From: JAZDMK01 sp043800975
GTDB lineage: Bacteria; Bacteroidota; Bacteroidia; Bacteroidales; JAHJDW01
Assembly (NCBI GenBank): GCA_043800975.1
Contig: JAZDMK010000305.1
Coordinates: forward strand, 1 to 51,263
DNA length: 51,263 bases
Reading direction: 5' to 3'
Shown: piece by piece, positions 25,841 through 33,670 of the stretch
Numbering within the stretch: position 1 is the stretch's first letter
Layout: the number at the start of each line of letters is the position of its first letter
Notes under the pieces: generated by a model
Databases searched by the model: none
What the model was told of the DNA's origin: nothing
What the model saw: only the letters and a program-made list of their open reading frames with translations
Made by a program: the position numbers and the translations under genes

Positions 25841-26050
25841 GCTTCCGGCAATAATCGAAAAGCCCCCGCTACTGCTTACATTTATTTCTTCTGAATTCTC
25901 CTTTGTGAAACTTCGTGGATTCTTTGTGTAGCTTTGTGTCACAGCTGTTTTTCACAACCATCAAAGCTCCCGCTACTGCTTGCTACACATACTGATTATT
26001 AACCGACCGATCACTGATTGCGCTGAATGATTTACAGATTTACAGCTGTT

Positions 26051-26107
26051 TCAGTCTGCGGTCTTCCGACCATTACAGCCATATCTGGCATCCCGCATCA
26101 AACATCC
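26051..26107 (+). repeat. 57-bp direct repeat, copy 1
   Basis: This begins TCAGTCTGCGGTCTTCCGAC and matches 26184-26240 at 53 of 57 positions; the repeat distance is 133 bp. It includes the words ATTACAGCCATAT and GGCATCCCGCATC. Confidence 0.75.
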
Positions 26108-26183
26108 CGCCCAAACAAGACATCCGTGATTTCCAGTCACCTCTTCGCGCTTCTGTCTTGCAACTTCAACCCCTTTTCGGTCT

Positions 26184-26240
26184 TCAGTCTGCGGTCTTCC
26201 GACTATTACAGCCATATCCGGCATCCCGCATCGGACATCC
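26184..26240 (+). repeat. 57-bp direct repeat, copy 2
   Basis: This is the second copy of the element at 26051-26107. It ends 10 bp before the -7 box of the barrel/WD40-caspase operon, so it forms the immediate upstream region of that promoter. Confidence 0.75.
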
Positions 26241-26250
26241 ATCAATTGCT

Positions 26251-26258
26251 TATCTTTG
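26251..26258 (+). promoter_or_regulatory. Candidate -7 element TATCTTTG
   Basis: TATCTTTG matches TAnnTTTG, 19 nt before the TTG start at 26278. No TTTG lies at the ideal -33 distance. It would drive the barrel gene and the overlapping WD40-caspase gene. Confidence 0.5.
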
Positions 26259-26277
26259 CATCTCAATTCCTCACTCC

Positions 26278-26967
26278 TTGAAAAAAACGTATCGCATTCT
26301 TTTGTTTATTCTTGTGCTGTGTTCGGCTGCGCCTGCCTTTCCGCAGCGGCTCAACCTCGGCCTCAGTGCGAATGCGTTTTCCCTTTTCTTTGTCAAAAAT
26401 AAATCGGAGGATGCCAATGCCACGCTGCTGGCTTATTTCATGAATAAGGCACAGGTGAAAACAACACTGAGTGCAGGTGCAGGTCCGCTCATTAATCTGG
26501 ATTTTGGTCGCTTCTCCCTGAACGCGGAAGCCAAGGCCTACCGCATGCTTCCGGTAAAGTTTGATGTGGCCGTGATGGACAGTATCAACAATTATGATTA
26601 CGTTTCTTCGAAGCTGCATTTCAATTCTTTCGAGGTTTCCGGATACATTGGCTATACTTTTTTCCCGGAACGGACCACGCGCTTTTGTCTGGAAACAGGA
26701 CTTACTTACGTGCGCCCCACCAAAAAATCGTTTCTGCAGAATTATAACAACCTGGCGTTTTATCAGGATCTGCTAAGTATTGAGAACAACTACACCTGCG
26801 CTCTTCTCGGGCTGGGCCTGAAGCGCACCGGGTATTCCTTTACACTGCGTTATGTCCGCAAGATTACGCACACCGAAAACGGAAATGTGTTCGGTTCCTT
26901 TACATTGAACTATTGTAAATTCATAAACTTTGCGAAGCTTCGCCGCAATCATATCTTTGTCGATTAG
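26278..26967 (+). CDS. Outer-membrane beta-barrel protein coupled to WD40-caspase
   Basis: This 229-residue protein is read from TTG (26278). The frame is open upstream, but that sequence is repeat DNA. This start gives a positively charged signal peptide (MKKTYRILLFILVLCSAAPAF, with M read from TTG) ending PQ. Regular amphipathic strands follow (LNLGLSANAFSLFFV, FSLNAEAKAYRM, FEVSGYIGYTFF, RFCLETGLTYV, GYSFTLRYVRKI, VFGSFTLNYCKF). This indicates a small outer-membrane barrel of unknown family. The stop codon (26965-26967) lies inside the start of the next gene, an 11-nt overlap that implies translational coupling. A physical partnership with the WD40-caspase is inferred from this arrangement. 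Confidence 0.7.
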   Translation: MKKTYRILLFILVLCSAAPAFPQRLNLGLSANAFSLFFVKNKSEDANATLLAYFMNKAQVKTTLSAGAGPLINLDFGRFSLNAEAKAYRMLPVKFDVAVMDSINNYDYVSSKLHFNSFEVSGYIGYTFFPERTTRFCLETGLTYVRPTKKSFLQNYNNLAFYQDLLSIENNYTCALLGLGLKRTGYSFTLRYVRKITHTENGNVFGSFTLNYCKFINFAKLRRNHIFVD

Positions 26968-29900
26968 GAAGGCGCTGATATTCCTTCTGTTGCTGTCAGG
27001 CGCGCAATGTACGCTTGCGCAGAACGGTGCTTCGCTCTGCATTCAAACCGGGCATGCCGCCAGTGTGAACCGCCTGGCATACAGCCATGATGCAAAACTA
27101 CTTGCCAGCGCCGATGAAAAAGCCACCGTGCTGATCTGGCACCTTCCCACAAACGGACAGATGGCCACGATTCGTGTACCTGTTTCAAAGAAAAATGAAG
27201 CAGTTACAGCGCTTTTTTTCTCTTCCGACAACAAAACCCTTTTCATCGGAACTTCTGAGGCGCTGTTCGTCTGGAATATCCCCACAGCTACTTTTGTTTA
27301 CAAAGATACAATCCGGGGTGGGGTGAATACTTTCGGGGGCTGTGTTGAGGATCCGGATAAGGTTTGGGTTGCGGGTAATAATTTGCTGTTATTCAACTTA
27401 AAAGACCGTAGTTTTAAAAACTACCCTGAATTAACATCCATTGTTAATATCTATGGTCAAAAAAGTGAATATCTTTTTGTAAACCAGTACGGTTCGGTCT
27501 GTGAAACGGATAAGAATCTGAAAGTGAACTTCGTTTCTAAAGCAGTTTATCCTGAGAAAAGATTTAAGCGAATCCGTAAACACTTTGGTAAACAGATCAA
27601 AAGAGCCAACCACAAAGTGAGCAGAAGAACATCCAAACTGATTTACTGCGAAAAGAAGAATCGCCTTTCGCGAACTAAAAAGGCGGCTGCATTGCTCTCC
27701 CGTGCTCAGGGTCAGTTTGATCTGGTTCTGAAAAAGATGAAAACCGAATCGCGCGTTGCTGATCTTTGCCTGAACACAGAGAAAAACATTCTTTATACTG
27801 TTTACAAAAATAAAATCAGGGCAATAGACTTTAAAAACGGGAAGCGTGTTTTTGTCACATCGGGAACTTATAACGATGATGATTTCCGATCGGTAACGTA
27901 TGTTCCTTCAACACAAAAACTGCTTGCCGGCAGTTCGGACGGATGCGTGTATGTTTTAAATGCCGAAAGCGGAAAAATAGAACGCAAGCTGCGGAACCAT
28001 CTGGGTGCGGTGAATGCCTCACAACTTTCACCGGATGGAAATGTTTTTGCCAGTGCGGGGGAAGACCGTTCGCTGATTTTGTGGGGTACGAATGATCACA
28101 AGATGATTAAACGTCTTTACAGTCGGGCGTTTCCAATCACATGCCTTAGCGTTTCAAAAGATGAAAAGAAAATCATGTACGGAAACGAGTTGGGTTTTGT
28201 GGGTATGCTGGAACGTGGAACGCCCCAGCTGACACTGAAAACAATACAGGCCCACTCCCACCCTGTTCGTGATCTGCGTTATCTTCCTTCCACCAAACTT
28301 GTACTCAGCGGAGGCGACGATAACCGGCTTGTGCTGAGCAATGTGAACAATCATAAGATCATCAAGAAAAAAAGATTTCGCGTTAACTTATCTGCAAACG
28401 CCTTTATAAATAACACTTTGCGATGGCTGGGCTTTTACATCAGTCCTTACTGCATGGTCGACAGCATGCGACTTTCGCGCAACGAAAAGTTTGTGTGTGT
28501 TAGCGGAACGCGTAAAAACATCATGAAGCCTTTTTACAGAAAATATGTTTTTTATTTTGACACAGAAAAACTCAAGCGACGTTCAAAGCCTCGCTCAGAG
28601 TGGGAATCCAGCATTAACAAAAACGTACTGAACGATTCTGTGATTTTCGGAGTGGCTGTGTACAATCCCGAAAACGGCCACAGCGACCGGGTTAGCGGAT
28701 ATTTTTTAGATACAGATAACAAAGAATTAGTAACATCATCGTTGGATGCTACGCTTAAAATCTGGGATTCGCAAACGAAGAAGTTAAAGCTTACGGTTGT
28801 TCCGATTGATAAAAACAAAAAGGTGTTAATCACACCCGAAAGTTATTACTATGCATCGCGTGATGCGTTGGATGCCATTGGCTTTCGGAATGGCACTGAC
28901 TTCTTTCCGGCGGCGGCGTTCGATATGACCTATAACCGCCCCGATAAAGTTTTAGCTGCATTAAATTTCCCGAATGATCTGGTGGAAGTGTATGGTTTGG
29001 CCTGTCTGAAACGCTTGCAAAAAGCGGGTTTGCACAACGCAACTTTAAAAAGCAGTTTTCATATTCCTATGGTAAAGGTTACCAACAAATCGATGCTGAG
29101 TGCTATTAACAATGAAAAGTACATCAAAATAAATGTGGAGGCAAGTGATTCATTGTTTCCGCTTTCGCTGATCCGCGTGCAGATTAACGGAGTTACCGTT
29201 GTAGAAGTAGAATCCGGAAATACTTTTTTCTTCAGTAAAACTGTACAGATTAAACTTTCGCAGGGAATAAATCAGATTCGTGTAACATCAGTAAATACGG
29301 AAGGTGCAGAATCGGTTGCGGAGAATTTAAAAATCAATTTTGCAGAAAAACAAAAACCCGATTTGTATGTAATTGCGATCGGTGTTTCGGAATACAATGA
29401 TAAAACAAAGAATCTGCGGTATGCTGTCAAGGACGGAAAAGACCTGGCGCTGGCCTTCCATGGACTTGAAAAACGAAAGCGGAAAGCGATGTACAATCAC
29501 ATCTACATTGACACTTTGTTTAATCAGAATGCCACACGTGAAAATATTTTGTTTCTGAAGCAAAAACTGCAGCAGAGTAATGTGGATGATGAAGTGATAC
29601 TGTATGTTTCCGGACACGGTTTGCTGGATGACAGTCTGGATTTTTATTTCGCCACTTACGACATGGACTTTGCAAAGCCCGCCCTGCAAGGCATTCCTTA
29701 CGAAGAATTGGAAGCATTATTAAATGATATTCCCGCACGAAGTAAACTGATGCTGATGGATGCCTGTCATAGCGGCGAGTTGGACCGTGATGAGCTGGTA
29801 AAACCAACGGATACCTTAACACTTGAAAAACTGTTGAATCAGCAGGGTTCGAAAGGCGTTTCAGCAGTCAGAAAAGGAAGAATCGGACTCACGAATTCGT

Positions 29901-30196
29901 ATGAGCTGATGCAGGAATTGTTTGCCGGAATGAGCAACCGTTCGGGTTCTGTAGTGATTTCTGCAGCCACCGGATATGGCTATGCACTGGAAGGAGAAGA
30001 CTGGAATAACGGGGCTTTCACGCATTGTCTACTGAAAGGACTGACCGGTAAAAGTGCGGATCAGAATGATGACGGAAAAATTACCGTTTCGGAATTACGC
30101 AAATATGTGCTTGAAGAAGTGCCTGTATTAACAGGCGGACGCCAGAAGCCGACCTGCCGTCAGGATAATTTACTGTTCGATTTCAGGGTGTGGTAG
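26957..30196 (+). CDS. Exported WD40-caspase (peptidase C14) fusion with EF-hand loop
   Basis: This protein has 1079 residues from TTG 26957 (signal MSIRKALIFLLLLSGAQCTLAQ); TTG 26930 is a longer alternative. The WD40-like repeats are fewer and more divergent than in its paralogue (clear ones near residues 30-65, 305-420 and 560-600). A very basic insert lies at about residues 200-245 (KRFKRIRKHFGKQIKR). The caspase domain (about 795-1075) has His887 in SGHG and Cys937 in DACHSG. Residues 1035-1046 (DQNDDGKITVSE) form a canonical EF-hand loop, as in calcium-dependent metacaspases; the paralogue at 18639 lacks it. It overlaps the barrel gene by 11 nt and ends 1 bp from the convergent manC stop. 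Confidence 0.87.
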   Translation: MSIRKALIFLLLLSGAQCTLAQNGASLCIQTGHAASVNRLAYSHDAKLLASADEKATVLIWHLPTNGQMATIRVPVSKKNEAVTALFFSSDNKTLFIGTSEALFVWNIPTATFVYKDTIRGGVNTFGGCVEDPDKVWVAGNNLLLFNLKDRSFKNYPELTSIVNIYGQKSEYLFVNQYGSVCETDKNLKVNFVSKAVYPEKRFKRIRKHFGKQIKRANHKVSRRTSKLIYCEKKNRLSRTKKAAALLSRAQGQFDLVLKKMKTESRVADLCLNTEKNILYTVYKNKIRAIDFKNGKRVFVTSGTYNDDDFRSVTYVPSTQKLLAGSSDGCVYVLNAESGKIERKLRNHLGAVNASQLSPDGNVFASAGEDRSLILWGTNDHKMIKRLYSRAFPITCLSVSKDEKKIMYGNELGFVGMLERGTPQLTLKTIQAHSHPVRDLRYLPSTKLVLSGGDDNRLVLSNVNNHKIIKKKRFRVNLSANAFINNTLRWLGFYISPYCMVDSMRLSRNEKFVCVSGTRKNIMKPFYRKYVFYFDTEKLKRRSKPRSEWESSINKNVLNDSVIFGVAVYNPENGHSDRVSGYFLDTDNKELVTSSLDATLKIWDSQTKKLKLTVVPIDKNKKVLITPESYYYASRDALDAIGFRNGTDFFPAAAFDMTYNRPDKVLAALNFPNDLVEVYGLACLKRLQKAGLHNATLKSSFHIPMVKVTNKSMLSAINNEKYIKINVEASDSLFPLSLIRVQINGVTVVEVESGNTFFFSKTVQIKLSQGINQIRVTSVNTEGAESVAENLKINFAEKQKPDLYVIAIGVSEYNDKTKNLRYAVKDGKDLALAFHGLEKRKRKAMYNHIYIDTLFNQNATRENILFLKQKLQQSNVDDEVILYVSGHGLLDDSLDFYFATYDMDFAKPALQGIPYEELEALLNDIPARSKLMLMDACHSGELDRDELVKPTDTLTLEKLLNQQGSKGVSAVRKGRIGLTNSYELMQELFAGMSNRSGSVVISAATGYGYALEGEDWNNGAFTHCLLKGLTGKSADQNDDGKITVSELRKYVLEEVPVLTGGRQKPTCRQDNLLFDFRVW

Positions 30197-30197
30197 T

Positions 30198-31289
30198 TTA
30201 AACGAAATGCTCGCCTTTATCAATTTTAACATCATTCACAAACTGACGTATCTCCTGCTCATCGGTCTTTTTACAAACAAGTAGAATGTTATCTGATTCA
30301 ACAACAATATAGTCGTGAAGCCCTTCGAGCACGACCAGCTTGTTATTGGGAACATTTACAATGCAGTTTTTGGTCTGGTAGGTCATCACGTTTTTTCCGC
30401 TGATTGCGTTTCCGCTATCATCATGCTTCATGTTTTCATAGAGAGAACCCCATGTACCCAGATCTGACCAGCCAAAGTCGGCGCCGATGACATACACATT
30501 ATCGGCTTTTTCCATAACACCATAATCAATAGAAATACTTTTACATACTGAATACGCTTTTCGAATAAATGCTTCTTCTTCAGACGTATTGTATTTACCA
30601 ATGCCTTCGCGAAAGATCGCGTCTACTTCGGGAAGGTGTTCTTCAAATGCCTTGCTGATCGATTTTGCCGACCAAATAAAAATACCTGAATTCCATAAAA
30701 AGTCACCACTCTGAATAAATGATTTTGCTAGTTCGTGATTTGGCTTTTCGGTGAATGTTTTAACTTTTTTAATTCGTTCATCCGGTACATTTTTAGTATC
30801 GGGAACAAACTGAATATAACCGTATCCTGTATCCGGACGGTTGGGTTTTATCCCCAGTGTAACCAGCCAGTCTTTGGATGCGGCAGTATGCAAAGCAAGA
30901 TCAACAATATCAGTAAAAATTTCTTCTTTCAAAACAATATGATCGGAGGGCGCAACCACCATGCTGGCTTCAGGATTTTCCTCCAGTATTTTATATACAG
31001 CGTATGCAATGCATGGTGCAGTATTTCGGCGAGCGGGTTCACACAAAACCCGGTCGGCTCTCATTTGAGGAAGTTGTTTCAATGTGATGTCACGGTACAT
31101 TTCGTTGGTTACAATGAAAATGTTTTCAACCGGACAGCAATTGGCTATTCTTTCAAATGACTGCTGGAGTAGTGTCTTTCCGGTACCCAGTATATCTATG
31201 AACTGTTTGGGGTGTGCGGTACGACTCATGGGCCAGAAACGCGTTCCGAGACCACCGGCCATAATTACACCATATAGATTTTTATTCAT
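30198..31289 (-). CDS. manC: Mannose-1-phosphate guanylyltransferase
   Basis: This 363-residue enzyme makes GDP-mannose from GTP and mannose-1-phosphate. The nucleotide-binding signature GVIMAGGLGTRFWPMSR is at the N-terminus. PKQFIDILG follows, then the VVAPSDHIV, FTEKP and SGIFIW motifs of the family. The length fits the single-domain (GMP-only) form without the isomerase domain. Two starts are possible, 31301 and 31289. The latter is preferred because a TACCTTTG box ends at 31309, which would leave almost no leader for the upstream ATG. The product supplies GDP-mannose for glycans or cell-surface polysaccharide. It is convergent with the WD40-caspase gene, with 1 bp between the stops. Confidence 0.92.
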   Translation of the reverse strand: MNKNLYGVIMAGGLGTRFWPMSRTAHPKQFIDILGTGKTLLQQSFERIANCCPVENIFIVTNEMYRDITLKQLPQMRADRVLCEPARRNTAPCIAYAVYKILEENPEASMVVAPSDHIVLKEEIFTDIVDLALHTAASKDWLVTLGIKPNRPDTGYGYIQFVPDTKNVPDERIKKVKTFTEKPNHELAKSFIQSGDFLWNSGIFIWSAKSISKAFEEHLPEVDAIFREGIGKYNTSEEEAFIRKAYSVCKSISIDYGVMEKADNVYVIGADFGWSDLGTWGSLYENMKHDDSGNAISGKNVMTYQTKNCIVNVPNNKLVVLEGLHDYIVVESDNILLVCKKTDEQEIRQFVNDVKIDKGEHFV

Positions 31290-31308
31290 TTCTGCTTTCA
31301 TATTGGGG

Positions 31309-31316
31309 CAAAGGTA
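31309..31316 (-). promoter_or_regulatory. Candidate -7 element TACCTTTG for manC
   Basis: On the minus strand this reads TACCTTTG, 19 nt before the ATG at 31289. No TTTG is at the ideal -33 spacing. Confidence 0.45.
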
Positions 31317-31337
31317 TGAAATATTGTTAATTATCTG

Positions 31338-31937
31338 TTATTCCAAAGGTTTTACAAGGCATATCGGATCAAAGAGATATACCCTTCCGTTTTTTTCTTC
31401 TTCTCCTTTTATTCTTTTTCTGCGTTGTTCTCTGCGGATGAACCTTCTGTTTCTGCCATACAAAAAGATTTTGCCTTCGGCGATGTTTTTAATTTGAATA
31501 AAACCATCTTTTTCAAGACGTTTCAAATACACGCGATAAATTCCCGAACTAGTGTTTCGATAGAGCCCCGTAGTAATTTCACGTGAAACATCGGAATCAA
31601 AAGCCTGCAATTCAATCATTTTATCGAGCAGTCTTCTGTAATAAAACTTCCATTCTTTTCCATGTGGCTTGGGGTTGCGCCCCAGCTTCATAAAGACGAC
31701 AGCATGAGCCAGTTCGTGACAGAAAACCAATAACATAAGTTGTGGTTCAAGATCCTTGTTGAGGGTAATGCGCGATGTTTTTCCAAAAAGTGGATAGCGG
31801 TAATCTCCAAATTTTCCTTTGCGGGGTGAAACCAGCTTTACTTCCACGCCCGCTTTGTTAATCCAGACAAGCGCTTTCCCTCTGGCAACGGTGGGAATGC
31901 TGTTTAATAATTCTTCAACCGGGTTTGACGCTGGCAT
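31338..31937 (-). CDS. SprT-like zinc metalloprotease-domain protein
   Basis: This 199-residue protein starts at the ATG at 31937. The frame stays open for 38 more codons, but that part overlaps a lipoprotein gene. The SprT motif is clear: CHELAHAVVF (zinc ligands His74 and His78, catalytic Glu75) and a third His near residue 92 (PHGKEWK). The C-terminal half is strongly basic (RNRRFIRREQRRKRIKG), with a Spartan-like strand region before it. Spartan/SprT proteins are linked to DNA-protein crosslink repair in eukaryotes; the bacterial role is uncertain. It overlaps the upstream lipoprotein gene by 23 nt. A parS-like sequence lies inside it (31575-31590). Confidence 0.82.
   Translation of the reverse strand: MPASNPVEELLNSIPTVARGKALVWINKAGVEVKLVSPRKGKFGDYRYPLFGKTSRITLNKDLEPQLMLLVFCHELAHAVVFMKLGRNPKPHGKEWKFYYRRLLDKMIELQAFDSDVSREITTGLYRNTSSGIYRVYLKRLEKDGFIQIKNIAEGKIFLYGRNRRFIRREQRRKRIKGEEEKNGRVYLFDPICLVKPLE
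31575..31590 (+). other. parS-like site inside the SprT-like gene
   Basis: AATTTCACGTGAAACA matches the parS consensus TGTTnCACGTGAAACA at 14 of 16 positions and contains the perfect 12-bp palindrome TTTCACGTGAAA. It lies within coding sequence. Confidence 0.5.
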
Positions 31938-32094
31938 TTTTTTCGATGCGTATGGTTGCTTGTCCGAAAGTGCCGCAATTACATTTATCTTTCTTGCGGA
32001 AAATAAAACAGCCCTGTAACATAAAAACAAATACAGCAACTGTAAACCCAATAAACACAGGGTAATTCTTTCGGGTGCAACTCCGTTTTTTCAT
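31915..32094 (-). CDS. Small cysteine-containing lipoprotein
   Basis: This 59-residue protein (ATG at 32094) reads MKKRSCTRKNYPVFIGFTVA, then VFVFMLQGC with a lipobox cysteine, then KKDKCNCGTFG and a short tail. Tiny lipoproteins with a CxC motif after the lipobox occur widely in Bacteroidota, often next to SprT-like or similar genes. Function is unknown. It overlaps the SprT-like gene by 23 nt, suggesting co-transcription and coupling. An upstream TTG at 32109 is in frame but lies in the -7 box and is rejected. Confidence 0.55.
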   Translation of the reverse strand: MKKRSCTRKNYPVFIGFTVAVFVFMLQGCFIFRKKDKCNCGTFGQATIRIEKNASVKPG

Positions 32095-32098
32095 AGAC

Positions 32099-32106
32099 CA
32101 AAGATA
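32099..32106 (-). promoter_or_regulatory. Candidate -7 element TATCTTTG (minus strand)
   Basis: TATCTTTG on the minus strand ends only 4 nt before the lipoprotein ATG at 32094. Transcription would start at or just after that ATG. The gene may therefore be leaderless, or the box may serve the downstream SprT-like frame. Confidence 0.4.
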
Positions 32107-32146
32107 CAAATTTATGCCTAGTAGCGCGGTTTTGAATTTAATATTG

Positions 32147-32154
32147 TAATTTTG
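32147..32154 (+). promoter_or_regulatory. Candidate -7 element TAATTTTG for mlaEF
   Basis: TAATTTTG matches TAnnTTTG, 20 nt before the ATG at 32175. TTTG at 32131-32134 is too close to be a standard -33. Confidence 0.4.
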
Positions 32155-32174
32155 AATTGCCTTTGGGCGTAAAC

Positions 32175-32918
32175 ATGAAAATCTTTTTTCACATAGGGCG
32201 ATATATACTGCTTATGCGGCGCGTTTTCTTCGGAAAACAACAAAAGAGGTCCGTGTTCTATAAACAAGTGATGGCAGAGATTGACACGTTGGGTTTAGAT
32301 TCTCTGTTTATTACGATTGTGATATCCATTTTTATGGGAGCAGTTACAGCCATTCAAACTGCAGCCAATATTTCTGGTCCATTGACACCCAAGTATCTTG
32401 TGGGTTTTACAACAGCACAAACGATGATTCTTGAATTTTCCCCCACGATTCTCAGCCTTATTCTGGCAGGCAAGGTGGGCTCGCGTATCGCCTCTGAAAT
32501 TGGCTCTATGCGCGTTACCGAGCAAATTGATGCGCTGGATATTATGGGAGTAAATTCTGCCAATTATCTAATTCTTCCTAAAGTAGTGGCTTCCTTGATA
32601 ATAAATCCGTTTCTGGTTATTATTAGTATGGCTGTAGGAATTTTTGGAGGCTGGCTGGCTTCTTTGTGGGCAAATCTGCTGCCTGTAAGCGAATACATTT
32701 ATGGCGCACAAATAGATTTTCGCCTTTTTATTATCATTTATGCGTTGATTAAAGCCCAGGTTTTTGCAATCATTATTACAACCGTTTCTTCGTATCAGGG
32801 CTACTATACACAGGGCGGTGCTCTCGAGGTTGGAACCGCCAGTACAAGGGCTGTTGTTCAATCGAGTATTATTTTATTGTTGTTTAATCTTATTCTTACC
32901 GAACTGCTGCTCACATGA
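32175..32918 (+). CDS. mlaE: MlaE-family ABC permease (phospholipid transport)
   Basis: This 247-residue integral membrane protein starts at the ATG at 32175; TTG 32157 is rejected. Family landmarks are SLFITIVISIFMGAVTAIQ, the conserved loop LAGKVGSRIASEIGSMRVTEQIDAL, and SYQGYYTQGGALEVGTASTRAVV near the C-terminus. MlaE forms the inner-membrane channel of the Mla lipid transporter, which keeps the outer membrane asymmetric. It overlaps mlaF by 4 nt (ATGA), so the two are coupled. No mlaD (MCE) gene follows; the next gene is convergent. Confidence 0.92.
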   Translation: MKIFFHIGRYILLMRRVFFGKQQKRSVFYKQVMAEIDTLGLDSLFITIVISIFMGAVTAIQTAANISGPLTPKYLVGFTTAQTMILEFSPTILSLILAGKVGSRIASEIGSMRVTEQIDALDIMGVNSANYLILPKVVASLIINPFLVIISMAVGIFGGWLASLWANLLPVSEYIYGAQIDFRLFIIIYALIKAQVFAIIITTVSSYQGYYTQGGALEVGTASTRAVVQSSIILLLFNLILTELLLT

Positions 32919-33661
32919 TAGAAGTTCGCAACATATCGAAATCGTTTGACGACCGCAAGGTTCTTGATGATATTTCGGTTTCTTTTGATAAAGGAAAAAC
33001 TAACCTTATTATCGGGCAAAGTGGTTCCGGAAAAACGGTGCTTCTTAAATGTATGGTGGGGCTTCTGACAGTGGATAGCGGCGAAATAGCTTACGACAAC
33101 AGGGTTTATTCGAAAGCGAAAGAAAAAGAGAAATCTATTTTTCGGCAGGAAATCGGAATGCTCTTTCAGGGAGGCGCGTTGTTTGATTCGATGACATCCT
33201 TGAAAAATGTGATGTTTCCACTGACCATGTTTACCAAAATGTCGAAAGAAGAAAAAAAGGAAAGGGCGCTGTTTTGTCTTAACCGTGTTAATCTTCCTAA
33301 TGCAGCAAACCTTTACCCATCTGAACTCAGCGGTGGAATGAAAAAGCGGGTTGCGATTGCACGTGCAATCTCTATGAATCCAAAATATTTGTTTTGTGAT
33401 GAACCTAATTCGGGTCTGGATCCGCAAACATCGATTGTAATTGACCAGCTGATTAATGAAATTACCAAGGAATATGGAATGACCACGGTAGTCAATACAC
33501 ACGACATGAACTCGGTGATGGAGATTGGTGACAAGGTTGTTTTTATATGTAATGGAAAAGTGGGTTGGCAGGGTACAAATAATGATATCCTGAATACAAA
33601 TAATAAAGAGTTGAATGATTTTATTTACGCCACAGAATTGATGCGCAAACTTCGCAAGTAA
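32915..33661 (+). CDS. mlaF: MlaF-family ABC transporter ATPase
   Basis: This 248-residue ATP-binding subunit has Walker A GQSGSGKT (residues 34-41), the Q-loop region GMLFQGGALFDSMT typical of MlaF, the signature LSGGMKKRVAIARA, Walker B YLFCDEPNSGLDP, and the H-loop in VVNTHDMNSV. It powers the MlaE permease. The ATGA overlap with mlaE and the absence of mlaD or mlaC in the window suggest that the substrate-binding MCE component is encoded elsewhere. It converges on lutB, with 9 bp between the stops. Confidence 0.92.
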   Translation: MIEVRNISKSFDDRKVLDDISVSFDKGKTNLIIGQSGSGKTVLLKCMVGLLTVDSGEIAYDNRVYSKAKEKEKSIFRQEIGMLFQGGALFDSMTSLKNVMFPLTMFTKMSKEEKKERALFCLNRVNLPNAANLYPSELSGGMKKRVAIARAISMNPKYLFCDEPNSGLDPQTSIVIDQLINEITKEYGMTTVVNTHDMNSVMEIGDKVVFICNGKVGWQGTNNDILNTNNKELNDFIYATELMRKLRK

Positions 33662-33670
33662 AGAAAATTC

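Larger units (their letters stand above)
25054..26277. other. Gene-poor, repeat-rich intergenic region
   Basis: I see no convincing gene here despite several open frames. In order, the stretch holds: a second copy of a 26-nt repeat (25098); a TTTGTGG-type element with the imperfect palindrome CTCCGCCGCGGTGGAG (25202-25217); short-word DNA (CTGATAACTGATTAC, about 25348-25390); a 21-bp-period array (25400-25840); another TTTGTG element (25908-25941); and a 57-bp direct duplication (26051 and 26184). It separates the minus-strand lipoprotein from the plus-strand barrel/WD40-caspase pair. Confidence 0.65.

Noticed and set aside
25491..25931. 146-residue plus-strand ORF (and two minus-strand ORFs) as real genes
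   Set aside because: They are by-products of a stop-free 21-bp repeat. No start context, signal peptide or domain is evident in any frame.
31938..32051. 38-residue upstream extension of the SprT-like protein
   Set aside because: It overlaps the lipoprotein frame, contains no SprT similarity, and the ATG at 31937 begins a sensible N-terminus.
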